From assembly GCA_963697975.1 (NCBI GenBank), contig OY969111.1:3844001-3908000 (forward strand): a DNA stretch of 64,000 bases. The letters run 5' to 3'. Below the pieces are notes generated by a model, which worked only from the letters and a program-made list of their open reading frames with translations, did no database searches and was not told the DNA's origin. This DNA comes from QHXM01 sp963697975 (GTDB lineage: Bacteria > Acidobacteriota > Blastocatellia > Pyrinomonadales > Pyrinomonadaceae). Made by a program: the position numbers and the translations under genes. The number at the start of each line of letters is the position of its first letter. Position 1 is the first letter of the stretch. Positions 54,401-61,600 of the stretch are shown here, piece after piece.

Positions 54401-54722
54401 ATTGATGCAGCGTCAGAGGTGGGGTCGGCGTCGGCGTCGGCGTTGGTGTTGCCGTTGGCGAACTTTGCGCTGGCGTGGGAGTCGGTGTTGGAGATTGATT
54501 AGCGTTCCGGGCTGCTGCCGGAATGAGTAGCAGGCAAAGGAGCAAAGTGGGAAGGAAAGCGGTGCTTGTAATAATTGAGTGAAGGTCACGGAGCAGTTCA
54601 CCACAGAGACGCAGAGAAAGCAGAGATGGCACGGAGGCCCGGATGCCATTCAAATCTCTGCGCCCCCTCTGTGTTCTCTGCGTCTCTGTGGTGAATGCTT
54701 CTTTGGCTACACTCAATCCCAT
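51429..54722 (-). CDS. Two-component sensor kinase with seven-/fourteen-bladed propeller
   Basis: A 1097-residue sensor. A hydrophobic segment near 49-70 is the likely signal peptide, preceded by about 45 residues encoded by a palindrome (54598-54695). The start is unclear: the ATG at 54722 has no good ribosome-binding site. Two-component-regulator propeller repeats (about 105-760), a Y_Y_Y-type domain (about 770-830), a transmembrane segment (near 835) and a HisKA_3 kinase with RRRISRDLHDQTLADL (His near 890) and HATPase (about 1000-1090) follow. This is a NarL-partner type kinase. Confidence 0.88.
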   Translation of the reverse strand: MGLSVAKEAFTTETQRTQRGRRDLNGIRASVPSLLSLRLCGELLRDLHSIITSTAFLPTLLLCLLLIPAAARNANQSPTPTPTPAQSSPTATPTPTPTPTPPLTLHQWGAVTLFHGLPSDRVRAVAQDRDGAMWFGTDGGLAKYDGRRTEAITIEGLMSKHILALKVDENGALWVGTEDGAGALVDGEFRYLKETAGNTITSIITPERGRAILASLQGIIFDCLTNADNSFSVRTIPEKPLTSADFERPGALNLTSLAMKDGVLYIGTRSRGVIAIKNGEVSEIRSAPRPFFVEALEMDARGALWYGAKAKADDSGLYEARDALRPVKTGAGLGMVPSLRAGAHEDMWVGTDGRGVFHYDGSSRLIERFTFEGTAGGLRSDHVYAIFVDREEVVWFGTDRGVCRYDPHAPRVENISVQPESNFVRTLFQTTDGQLLAGTNRGLFIYDRASSDWSPIPDLSQSPVYAIAEDKRGRVLVGAGVGLYRSEKPVGENRAGLRLTRIAAMNAEASDSVRSLAQFQGEIYIGTFGRGVERLDGDNRTLIWPTGKASAQEREVVHLRADKSGRLWIGTALSGAFVFDGREVKTVPALEKLKGSAVWSIDDGGKDYLWFASARGLYLYHAGELKEIVPGLDARSVVATTNDSSSASVWCATAGGGLLRVLMNDQLGAVVSRLDAEQGLPSQSAFAVLPVPADNTNEMLLIGTNRGVARYTPGKRPPVLSPTRIIGQRIHQLDELRTGLNLEYPQNSLLLDVTATSSRTYPEQFQYAFLLYDAEGRVIKQKFSHDAQFTMESLKPGNYRVSARAFSKDLVASEPLAFGFKVAGAPFPRTTALLSVLLVLALVALWWGYRQNRRLARTGTALKDTNRQLADARMQLANETEAERRRISRDLHDQTLADLRHLLMLTDQLPADGEAAGEPSPATPAVFRSEIESISNEIRRICEDLSPSVLENVGFSAALEWALSNAVTHSPPERKFEYEFVADEGLDERINFSRATQMQIYRIVQEAVSNLARHAAATRARLVVKTSDEGEFLLTLEDDGRDFDPKTRKTKQGRGLANIRARASLIEAEVNWKNRKGGGTQFTLCKANAVKDSAAET
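54598..54695. repeat. CAGAGACGCAGAG palindrome, overlapping kinase start
   Basis: The left arm TTCACCACAGAGACGCAGAG faces CTCTGCGTCTCTGTGGTGAA. It is not heptameric. It lies inside the 5' end of the propeller kinase frame, which it encodes (for example TTETQRTQRGRR). Confidence 0.88.
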
Positions 54723-54776
54723 GAGAACATTTTTATCTCGCGTTGCTTGAGGAGATTCTTTCCACGAATTTCGTCA

Positions 54777-55550
54777 CTACTTTTTGCCGTCTGATTTCTG
54801 CTCCTCTACATAACGCTTGCGGTCGCGCGTAATCCAACTTTCAAGATCGTGCGCGGCTGTTTCCAGTTCATCCGAGTTGAGCAAGCCCCGGCGCAGAGCT
54901 TCAAAGAAGGCGCGCGTTCTGACGTTGTAGGCGAGCTTATCGTAGGCCTCGTTCGGCGTGCCTTCGGGCATCGAGACGAAGAGCTTTTCGTAGAGCGTCG
55001 CCAGTCGGCTTTCCACCCCGCGCAAACTCAGGCTGCACTTGCGCGCAATCGCCCAGTTCGATAATCCGAGCGCGAGATAATAGAGAGCTTCGGCTTCAAA
55101 CTCCGTCAGGAGCGGGCGCTTGAAAGAATCTTTGAAAGCCGGATCAATCATGTCCGCGCCGTCTTCCAGCACGGCTGCGACAAAGCGCAGGAAGCGCGAT
55201 TCGGGATTGTTCTTGTGAATGAAACCGTAGGCGGGCGGCGGCGTGACACTCTTGATAATCTTGCGAATCTCGTTGATATAGATTTCGTGCGGAAACTGCG
55301 TCCAGAAGATGATGCGCGCCGCCGGATACTCTTTCCAGATGGCGCGGGCCGCCTTCACCCCCGACAGCTTCGGCATCTGAATATCGAGCACACAAAGCCC
55401 CGGCCTGTGCTTTAGCGCCAACGCAATCGTCTCTTCGCCGTCGGCGGCTTCAATCACGGGAGCGTGTGCGGCGAACTCGCGCTCTAAGATTTCGCGCAGG
55501 TAACGGCGCTGCGCTATGTTATCTTCGGCAATCAGAATGGACATGCTCAT
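54777..55550 (-). CDS. NarL-type response regulator
   Basis: A 257-residue regulator. The receiver (about 3-125) has AEDN, the phosphoacceptor Asp in LCVLDIQMPKLSG (near residue 56) and a conserved Lys in FIHKNN. A C-terminal helical region with LTEFEAEALYYLALGLSNWAIARKCSLSLRGVESRLATLYEKL (about 148-190) resembles a LuxR-like helix-turn-helix. Start could also be the second ATG at 55544. It precedes the kinase by 54 bases; the two are likely cognate partners. Confidence 0.88.
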   Translation of the reverse strand: MSMSILIAEDNIAQRRYLREILEREFAAHAPVIEAADGEETIALALKHRPGLCVLDIQMPKLSGVKAARAIWKEYPAARIIFWTQFPHEIYINEIRKIIKSVTPPPAYGFIHKNNPESRFLRFVAAVLEDGADMIDPAFKDSFKRPLLTEFEAEALYYLALGLSNWAIARKCSLSLRGVESRLATLYEKLFVSMPEGTPNEAYDKLAYNVRTRAFFEALRRGLLNSDELETAAHDLESWITRDRKRYVEEQKSDGKK

Positions 55551-55664
55551 ATTGTAAGACTTCGCATACTGGATGTCAGTGTAAATCTAATCTTTGTGGC
55601 TGACCCGGTAAATGTGGGCAGCCACAGTTGACAGGCGTACAGGTGACGTGGCTATTTCGTTAAC

Positions 55665-56216
55665 ATGCCTTCAATCTTCTCTCATTCGGTTGCCGCGCTC
55701 GCGTTTGGCAAAATATCTACAGCAGAAAAGATGCCTGCGCGCTTCTGGACGCTCACAGCCTTTTGCGCCGCCCTGCCGGATACGGATGCCATTGTTAGTT
55801 TCGTTTTCGGCCTTCGCCATTCACAGTTCGACCACAGAGGATTAACGCATTCGTTTCTGTTCGCATTGCTCGTCGCCCTCTTGGTCGTCTGGCTGGCTTT
55901 CAGGAAGGCCCGCGCTTTCTCTAAAGAATGGTGGAAGCTGCTCGTCTATTTCTTCATCGTCACGGCTTCACACGGTTTGCTCGACGCGCTGACGAATGGC
56001 GGGTCGGGCGTGGCCTTCTTCGCTCCCTTTGATACGACGCGCTACTTCTTCCCCTGGCGACCCATCGAAGTCTCGCCGATGGGCTTGAGGTTCTTTAGCC
56101 CTCGGGGACTGGAAGTGATTCAAAGCGAGTTCGTCTGGATTTGGATTCCAGCGGCGCTGCTGGTCGCGCTCAGTTGGCTTTATCGCAAGCTTGCCCGACC
56201 GCGTGAAGTAAGCTAG
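55665..56216 (+). CDS. YdjM-like membrane-bound hydrolase (DUF457)
   Basis: A 183-residue membrane protein of the YdjM/metal-dependent-hydrolase group. It starts MPSIFSHSVAALAF, with a His near 7, and has LPDTDAI, HRGLTHSFLFALL (near 57-70) and ASHGLLDALTNGG motifs; the paired His/Asp residues would bind metal. Four hydrophobic segments. Role unknown. Confidence 0.88.
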   Translation: MPSIFSHSVAALAFGKISTAEKMPARFWTLTAFCAALPDTDAIVSFVFGLRHSQFDHRGLTHSFLFALLVALLVVWLAFRKARAFSKEWWKLLVYFFIVTASHGLLDALTNGGSGVAFFAPFDTTRYFFPWRPIEVSPMGLRFFSPRGLEVIQSEFVWIWIPAALLVALSWLYRKLARPREVS

Positions 56217-56267
56217 AGTTTTCTCGCTCGCATTCATCAATCCTATCGAAAGCGGACGCCCGGCAAA

Positions 56268-57596
56268 ATGAAGAAACGTAAACTTTTGTCCCTGACTGCG
56301 CTCAGCCTATTCCTGTTCATGCTCATCGCAAACGTGCCCGCGCCAAGAGCGCAGACGAGCACGGTCAATCCTCAACAACCGGGCGCACCACCGGCTGCGC
56401 CGCGTGACGAGCGTTTGTGGCGCGAGGCTCTCAAGATTCAGCGCAAGTCAATCGTCGTTGACACGCATAACGACATCACCTCGATGATGATTGACGATGG
56501 CTATGATCTCGGCACATCTTCTGTCGGCAAGTACCACACAGACCTCGCGCGAATGAAGGAAGGCGGGCTGACCGCAGAGTTCTTCTCCATCTACGTTGAC
56601 AGGTCGTATGCGGCCAAAGGCGGCTCGGCACGGCGCGCGCTGGATCAGATTGATCTGGTCTACCGCGCTGCGGAGCGTTATCCCGACAAGATGATGATGG
56701 CGACTTCCGTTGCCGACATTCGCCGCGCGAAAAAGCAGGACAAGATTGCCGCGCTGATGGGCATTGAAGGCGGACACGCGATTGAAAATTCTTTGATGGC
56801 GCTGCGCGACTTTTACCGTCTGGGCGTGCGCTACATGACGCTGACGCACAACAACACGAACGATTGGGCCGATGCCTGCTGCGACACGGCGCGCAACAAC
56901 GGGCTGTCGGATTACGGGCGTGAGGTCGTGCGCGAGATGAATCGTCTGGGGATGTTCGTTGACATCTCGCACGTCTCCGACAAGACGATGAGCGACGTGC
57001 TGGATGTTTCAACTGCGCCCGTCATCGCTTCGCATTCTTCGGCCCGCGCGCTCAGCAATCACCCGCGCAACATTCCGGACGATCTGCTCCGCCGCATAGC
57101 CAAAAACGGCGGCGTCGTGATGGTCAACTTCTACCCGGTCTTTATAGACCAGAAAGTCTTGGACGCCAACAAGGAGCGCAACGAGCGTTTGAAGCCGCAG
57201 TTGGACGCGCTCAATGAGCAGTACAAAGATGATGCTGTGCGTCTATCGGCAGAGCGACAGAAAGTTTTTGACGCTAACCCTCTGCCGCCGACGCCGCTCT
57301 CCGTGCTGATAGACCACATAGATCACATCGCAAAGGTCGCGGGCGTCGACCACGTCGGGATCGGGTCGGATTTCGACGGCGTGCCTTCCTTGCCCGTCGG
57401 CATCGAAGACATCTCGAAACTGCCTGTCATCACCTATGAGCTTTTGCGGCGCGGCTATAACGAAAAGGACATTCGTAAAATCTTAGGCGAGAATCTCCTG
57501 CGCGCCTTTGCCGAAGCCGAGAAAGTAGCGCGAACCATGAGCCGCACAATCAGCGGCGAGGGAAATCAGCGTCGCTTGAACACGGCCCCGAAATAG
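56268..57596 (+). CDS. Membrane dipeptidase (M19, renal-dipeptidase type)
   Basis: A 442-residue secreted dipeptidase with a binuclear zinc site. Signal peptide 1-29. Metal ligands: DTHNDI (HxD, about 66-71), the Glu in GIEGGHA (near 167), the HSSARALSNHPRN and ISHVSDKT histidines, and VGIGSDFDG (near 365). Cleaves dipeptides or beta-lactams in relatives. It ends with a terminator. Confidence 0.94.
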   Translation: MKKRKLLSLTALSLFLFMLIANVPAPRAQTSTVNPQQPGAPPAAPRDERLWREALKIQRKSIVVDTHNDITSMMIDDGYDLGTSSVGKYHTDLARMKEGGLTAEFFSIYVDRSYAAKGGSARRALDQIDLVYRAAERYPDKMMMATSVADIRRAKKQDKIAALMGIEGGHAIENSLMALRDFYRLGVRYMTLTHNNTNDWADACCDTARNNGLSDYGREVVREMNRLGMFVDISHVSDKTMSDVLDVSTAPVIASHSSARALSNHPRNIPDDLLRRIAKNGGVVMVNFYPVFIDQKVLDANKERNERLKPQLDALNEQYKDDAVRLSAERQKVFDANPLPPTPLSVLIDHIDHIAKVAGVDHVGIGSDFDGVPSLPVGIEDISKLPVITYELLRRGYNEKDIRKILGENLLRAFAEAEKVARTMSRTISGEGNQRRLNTAPK

Positions 57597-57612
57597 GCTT
57601 GATGAAAAATTG

Positions 57613-57656
57613 AAAAGCGCGCGGCGTCGGGTTTCGATTCGACATCGCGCGCTTTT
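57613..57656 (+). terminator. Terminator after the M19 gene
   Basis: The stem AAAAGCGCGCG/CGCGCGCTTTT is extended inside by GTCG/CGAC, with a T run on the plus strand. Confidence 0.85.
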
Positions 57657-57730
57657 GTAGTTAAAGACGCGTGCGCTGGCTTACCTCAAGCACGGGAGCG
57701 AGAGCGCGCATGCTATAATCAAACCTGACC

Positions 57731-58870
57731 GTGATGCAGCCAACCGGAATCTACATTCACATTCCTTTCTGTCGTGCGCGCTGTTCCTATTGCGACTTCG
57801 CGACCGGCGCATACGAAAGCGCTTTAGCCGAGCGTTATGTCCGCGCGGTCGCTCGTGAGGTGACAGCCTTTCGCTCGACTGAAGACCTCACGGACGTGGA
57901 TACAATCTATTTTGGCGGCGGCACGCCAAGCCTCCTTACGCCCGCGCAGGTCGCGCACCTTCTCCGCGCGGTGCGAGAGCGTTTTCGCGTCGCGGGGGAT
58001 GCGGAAGTGACGATGGAGATGAATCCGGGCACTGTGACGCCGGATGCCTTGCGCGAGTTTCGCTCTCTCGGCGTCAACCGCGCGAGCTTCGGCGCGCAAA
58101 CCTTTGATGATCTCGAACTGAAACGATTGGGACGCACACACACCGCCGCAGATGTCCGGCACACGTTCTCGCTTTTACGCGAAGCGGGCTTCACCAACAT
58201 CAGCTTCGATTTAATCGCGGGGCTGCCATCACAAACGCTTGCCGGATGGTCAGGTAATCTGACGCAGGCGCTCGCGCTTCACCCCGAGCATCTCTCTTTC
58301 TACATTCTGGAAGTTCACGAGGGAACGCCGCTCGCCGATCAAATTAAACGCGGCGCTGAGAAAAGACCGGACGACGACCTCGCGGCCAAGATGTATCGCG
58401 TCATGCTTGAGCGCTCCCGCGCGGCAGGCTACGAGCACTACGAGATTTCCAATCTCTGTTTGCCCGGTTACGAATCGAGCCACAACACGAAATACTGGAC
58501 GGGCGATGCTGTCTATGGCTTCGGCTGCTCCGCGCACTCCTACGACGGACGCCGCACGCGCTGGTCAAATGAGCGCGACGCCGCGCGCTACACCGCGCTC
58601 GTCGAAGCGGGGCACACGCCCGTTGTCGAAACGACAGAGTTAGACGAGCGCGCCGCACGTGCGGAGTCTGTCTTTCTCGGCCTGCGATTGATGCGCGGCC
58701 TAAATCTGGAAGAGTATCGAACGCGCTTTGGCGCAGACCTGCGCGCCGAATATGCTGATGACCTGACGCGACTAAGCGAGGCCGGATTAATTGAGCTTGA
58801 TAAAGACTTGATGAAATTGACAACCACCGGCGCGCTTCTTTCTAATGAAGTTTTCTCAACCTTCGTCTAG
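57731..58870 (+). CDS. hemW: Radical SAM heme chaperone HemW
   Basis: A 379-residue HemN-like protein that binds and delivers heme. The Fe-S/SAM motif is IPFCRARCSYCDF, with Cys residues near 13, 17 and 20, followed by YFGGGTPSLL (SAM glycine motif) and a GxG pattern. C-terminal helical domain (about 270-375). The fourth HemN cysteine that marks oxygen-independent coproporphyrinogen oxidase is absent after CDF, so it fits HemW. Confidence 0.93.
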   Translation: MMQPTGIYIHIPFCRARCSYCDFATGAYESALAERYVRAVAREVTAFRSTEDLTDVDTIYFGGGTPSLLTPAQVAHLLRAVRERFRVAGDAEVTMEMNPGTVTPDALREFRSLGVNRASFGAQTFDDLELKRLGRTHTAADVRHTFSLLREAGFTNISFDLIAGLPSQTLAGWSGNLTQALALHPEHLSFYILEVHEGTPLADQIKRGAEKRPDDDLAAKMYRVMLERSRAAGYEHYEISNLCLPGYESSHNTKYWTGDAVYGFGCSAHSYDGRRTRWSNERDAARYTALVEAGHTPVVETTELDERAARAESVFLGLRLMRGLNLEEYRTRFGADLRAEYADDLTRLSEAGLIELDKDLMKLTTTGALLSNEVFSTFV

Positions 58871-58880
58871 CAGATAAAAC

Positions 58881-59026
58881 GCCGAGGACGCAGAGGGTCG
58901 CAGAGGGAGGAAGAAAATGGAAAGCAGAAAGCAGAAAGCGGAAGGCAGAGAACAAAACGTTTGCTGCTTACCGCCTCCTGCTTACTGCCTTCTCTCTTCC
59001 TCTGCGACCCTCTGCGTTCTCTCGCG
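58881..59026. repeat. Nested GAAAGCR/GCAGAGGG palindrome
   Basis: An outer stem has GGACGCAGAGGGTCGCAGAG/CTCTGCGACCCTCTGCG and an inner stem has GAAAGCA-GAAAGCA-GAAAGCG-GAAGGCA heptamers with a facing TGCTTAC-rich arm. It lies between hemW and the aldolase. Confidence 0.85.
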
Positions 59027-59038
59027 TTGAATAAGCCA

Positions 59039-60091
59039 ATGATAGATTTACGCAGCGATACAGTGACGAAACCGACGCCCGCGATGTGGCGCGCGATGGC
59101 GGAAGCCGAAGTGGGCGACGACGTGTACGGCGAAGACCCGACCATCAATCGCTTACAGGAGCGCGCGGCTGAGATTTTTGAAAAAGAGGCCGCCATCTTC
59201 GTTCCGACCGGCTCGATGGGTAATCAGATCGCCGTTAAACTCCACACGCGCCCCGGCTCGGAAGTCATCATCGAAGAGCGCGGGCATATCTACAACTACG
59301 AGATGGCAGCGATGGCGGCAGTTTCGGGCACGCTTGCTCGGCCTGTCCGAAGCAACGACGGCACGGGCATTCTCAAGTGGGACGAGATAGAGACTGCGAT
59401 TCACGTTGGCGGCGCTTACTACGTTGCGCCGACCGCGTTAGTCGCACTCGAAAACTCTCACAATCTAGCGGGCGGAACAGTTTACACGAGCGCGAGAACT
59501 GAAGAGATTTGTGAACGCGCACACGCGCTCAAACTGCCGGTTCATTTGGACGGGGCGCGCATCTTCAACGCGAGCGCAGCGTTGGGTGAGCCGGTCGCGG
59601 CTCTTGCTCGCCCGGCCGATTCGGTGATGTTCTGTCTGTCTAAGGGGCTGGGTGCGCCGGTCGGTTCAATGCTGCTCGGCTCGCGCGCCTTTATAGACGA
59701 GGCGCGCGTCTGGCGAAAAATCCTCGGCGGAGGAATGCGTCAAGCGGGTGTGCTGGCCGCCGCAGGACTCATCGCGCTGGAAGACTCGCCAAAGCTCTTG
59801 CCTGTAGATCACGCCAATGCGCGTCGTCTGGCCCAAGGTCTGGCGGAAATTGACGGCATCGAGATTGACCCTGAAGAAATCGTCACCAACATCGTGTTAT
59901 TCGACGTTTCGGAAACCGGAATCGCGGCGGACGAAATCTGCGCCCGCCTCAAAGAACGGAATGTTCTCGCCTCCGGCTTCGGCTCGTCAATCCGCATGGT
60001 CACGCATTACGATGTCTCCGGCGCAGACATTGAAACGACATTACGCGAGATGAGAGAAGTGGTCAGTGGTCAGTGGTCGGTGGCCAGTTAA
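59039..60091 (+). CDS. Threonine aldolase (low specificity)
   Basis: A 350-residue PLP enzyme cleaving L-threonine or allo-threonine to glycine and acetaldehyde. I start it at 59039 (MIDLRSDTVTKPTPAMW), because the open frame before it is repeat-derived. Active-site Lys is in MFCLSKGLGAPVGS (near 202). The C-terminal residues (VVSGQWSVAS) are encoded by the GGTCAGT palindrome. Confidence 0.94.
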   Translation: MIDLRSDTVTKPTPAMWRAMAEAEVGDDVYGEDPTINRLQERAAEIFEKEAAIFVPTGSMGNQIAVKLHTRPGSEVIIEERGHIYNYEMAAMAAVSGTLARPVRSNDGTGILKWDEIETAIHVGGAYYVAPTALVALENSHNLAGGTVYTSARTEEICERAHALKLPVHLDGARIFNASAALGEPVAALARPADSVMFCLSKGLGAPVGSMLLGSRAFIDEARVWRKILGGGMRQAGVLAAAGLIALEDSPKLLPVDHANARRLAQGLAEIDGIEIDPEEIVTNIVLFDVSETGIAADEICARLKERNVLASGFGSSIRMVTHYDVSGADIETTLREMREVVSGQWSVAS

Positions 60092-60151
60092 AAACAGGCG
60101 ACGTGCTGTTTTGGCTGTTCACTGACCACTGACCACTGACCACTGACCACT
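60058..60151. repeat. GGTCAGT heptamer palindrome, copy 3
   Basis: The left arm is GGTCAGT-GGTCAGT-GGTCGGT-GGCCAGT; the right arm has ACTGACC-ACTGACC-ACTGACC. The loop contains CAGGCGACGTGCTG. It encodes the aldolase C-terminus and ends 5 bases before cmk. Confidence 0.92.
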
Positions 60152-60155
60152 GCTT

Positions 60156-60824
60156 ATGATAATTGCCATAGATGGCCCGTCGGGTGCGGGCAAATCCACG
60201 CTGGGGCGCTTGATCGCGCGCGAGTTGAGGTTGCTTTACATAGACACGGGCGCGATGTACCGCGCCGCTGCTCTGGCCGTCATCGAATCGGGTGTCAGCA
60301 CGCGGGACGAGCGGGCGGTCGCTGAAGTTGTCGAGCGAGCCGACATCAATCTGGCGGGCGATCCCGCATCTTTGCAAGTGATGCTCAATGGCCGCGATGT
60401 CTCCGAGGAGATTCGCACGGAAGAAGTGAGCCATTCGGCCTCCGTGATTTCGACCATCCCGGAAGTGCGCCGCTCGCTCGTCAATCGCCAGCGCGAGTTG
60501 GGCAGGCGCGGAGGCGGCGTCGTGCTGGACGGGCGCGACATCGGCACGGTGGTTTTCCCGCAGGCCGACCTCAAGTTTTTCCTGACCGCCGCGCCCGAAG
60601 AGCGCGCGCATCGCAGGTATGACGAGGATCGGCTGAAAGAGCGCGACGGGAGCTTTGAAGAAACCCTCGCAGAAATCAACACGCGCGACCGCCGGGATTC
60701 GACGCGCGACGATTCACCGCTCGCCATCGCCGACGACGCCATCGTCATAGACTCGACCGAGTTTTCGATTGAAGAGGTTTTTGAGCAGATGATGAAAGCG
60801 ATTAAGGAGAAGGGAGATCCGTAA
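60156..60824 (+). CDS. cmk: Cytidylate kinase
   Basis: It phosphorylates CMP/dCMP. The 222-residue protein has the P-loop IDGPSGAGKSTLGRL (about 4-18), TGAMYRAAAL (about 31-40), DGRDIGTVVFP (about 126-136) and the lid RRDSTRDDSPL (about 180-190). The next gene starts 4 bases later. Confidence 0.96.
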   Translation: MIIAIDGPSGAGKSTLGRLIARELRLLYIDTGAMYRAAALAVIESGVSTRDERAVAEVVERADINLAGDPASLQVMLNGRDVSEEIRTEEVSHSASVISTIPEVRRSLVNRQRELGRRGGGVVLDGRDIGTVVFPQADLKFFLTAAPEERAHRRYDEDRLKERDGSFEETLAEINTRDRRDSTRDDSPLAIADDAIVIDSTEFSIEEVFEQMMKAIKEKGDP

Positions 60825-60827
60825 ATC

Positions 60828-61481
60828 GTGTTCACTGGCATTATTGAAGAACTTGGTCGGGTACGGAGCGTTGAGAAGCGCGGCGAAGGCGTGCGTCTTA
60901 TCATTGAAGCACGCACGGTGATGGAAGGAACGCTGGAAGGGGATTCCATCGCGGTCAACGGCGTGTGCCTGACAGCCGTTGACCTCAATGCGGATTCGTT
61001 TTCGGCTGATGGCTCACGCGAGACTTTGCAGCGTTCGACGCTTGGCCGCCTGCGCGCCGGATCGGTCGTCAATCTCGAACGCGCTGTCACACCTTCAACA
61101 CGCCTCGGCGGGCACATCGTTCAGGGACACGTTGACGCGCGCGGGCGTTTCTTGAGCGCAACCGAACACAGCGGCTCGTGGACAATTCGCATCGCTTATC
61201 CGCGTGAGATGGCACGCTATCTCGTCTTCAAAGGCTCCGTCGCCGTCGAAGGAATCAGCCTGACTGTCGCCGCGCTCACGGATGAGTATTTCGAGATCGC
61301 GGTGATTCCAAAGACGTGGGACGTGACGAACCTCTCGCACCTCAGACCCAGTGATGAAGTCAATCTCGAAGCCGACATCATCAGTAAGTACGTCGAGCGC
61401 ATTCTGACTGCTAGTCTATCCTTGAAAAATGAAGGCTCATCGCTCACGATGAAGCACTTGGCAGACTTGGGCTATAAGTGA
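60828..61481 (+). CDS. ribE: Riboflavin synthase alpha subunit
   Basis: It dismutates 6,7-dimethyl-8-ribityllumazine to riboflavin. A GTG start gives 217 residues with two lumazine-binding repeats: MFTGIIEELG (1-10) and NGVCLTAVDL in the first, HIVQGHVDARG (near 97) and GISLTVAAL in the second. It is probably co-transcribed with cmk. Confidence 0.95.
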   Translation: MFTGIIEELGRVRSVEKRGEGVRLIIEARTVMEGTLEGDSIAVNGVCLTAVDLNADSFSADGSRETLQRSTLGRLRAGSVVNLERAVTPSTRLGGHIVQGHVDARGRFLSATEHSGSWTIRIAYPREMARYLVFKGSVAVEGISLTVAALTDEYFEIAVIPKTWDVTNLSHLRPSDEVNLEADIISKYVERILTASLSLKNEGSSLTMKHLADLGYK

Positions 61482-61600
61482 ACACCAGGTAGGCTGTTCT
61501 GCTGATAAGATTTTAGACATCACTTGCAGTTTTTATGTCTAAGGCCGAGGGACTACAAGCCAACTGTTAATCAAAGCTTCTCTTCTTAAGGAACACCGAC

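Noticed and set aside
58961..59038. 26-codon extension of threonine aldolase
   Set aside because: It is encoded by the palindrome and looks like a false signal peptide; the enzyme is cytosolic and starts at MIDLRSD.
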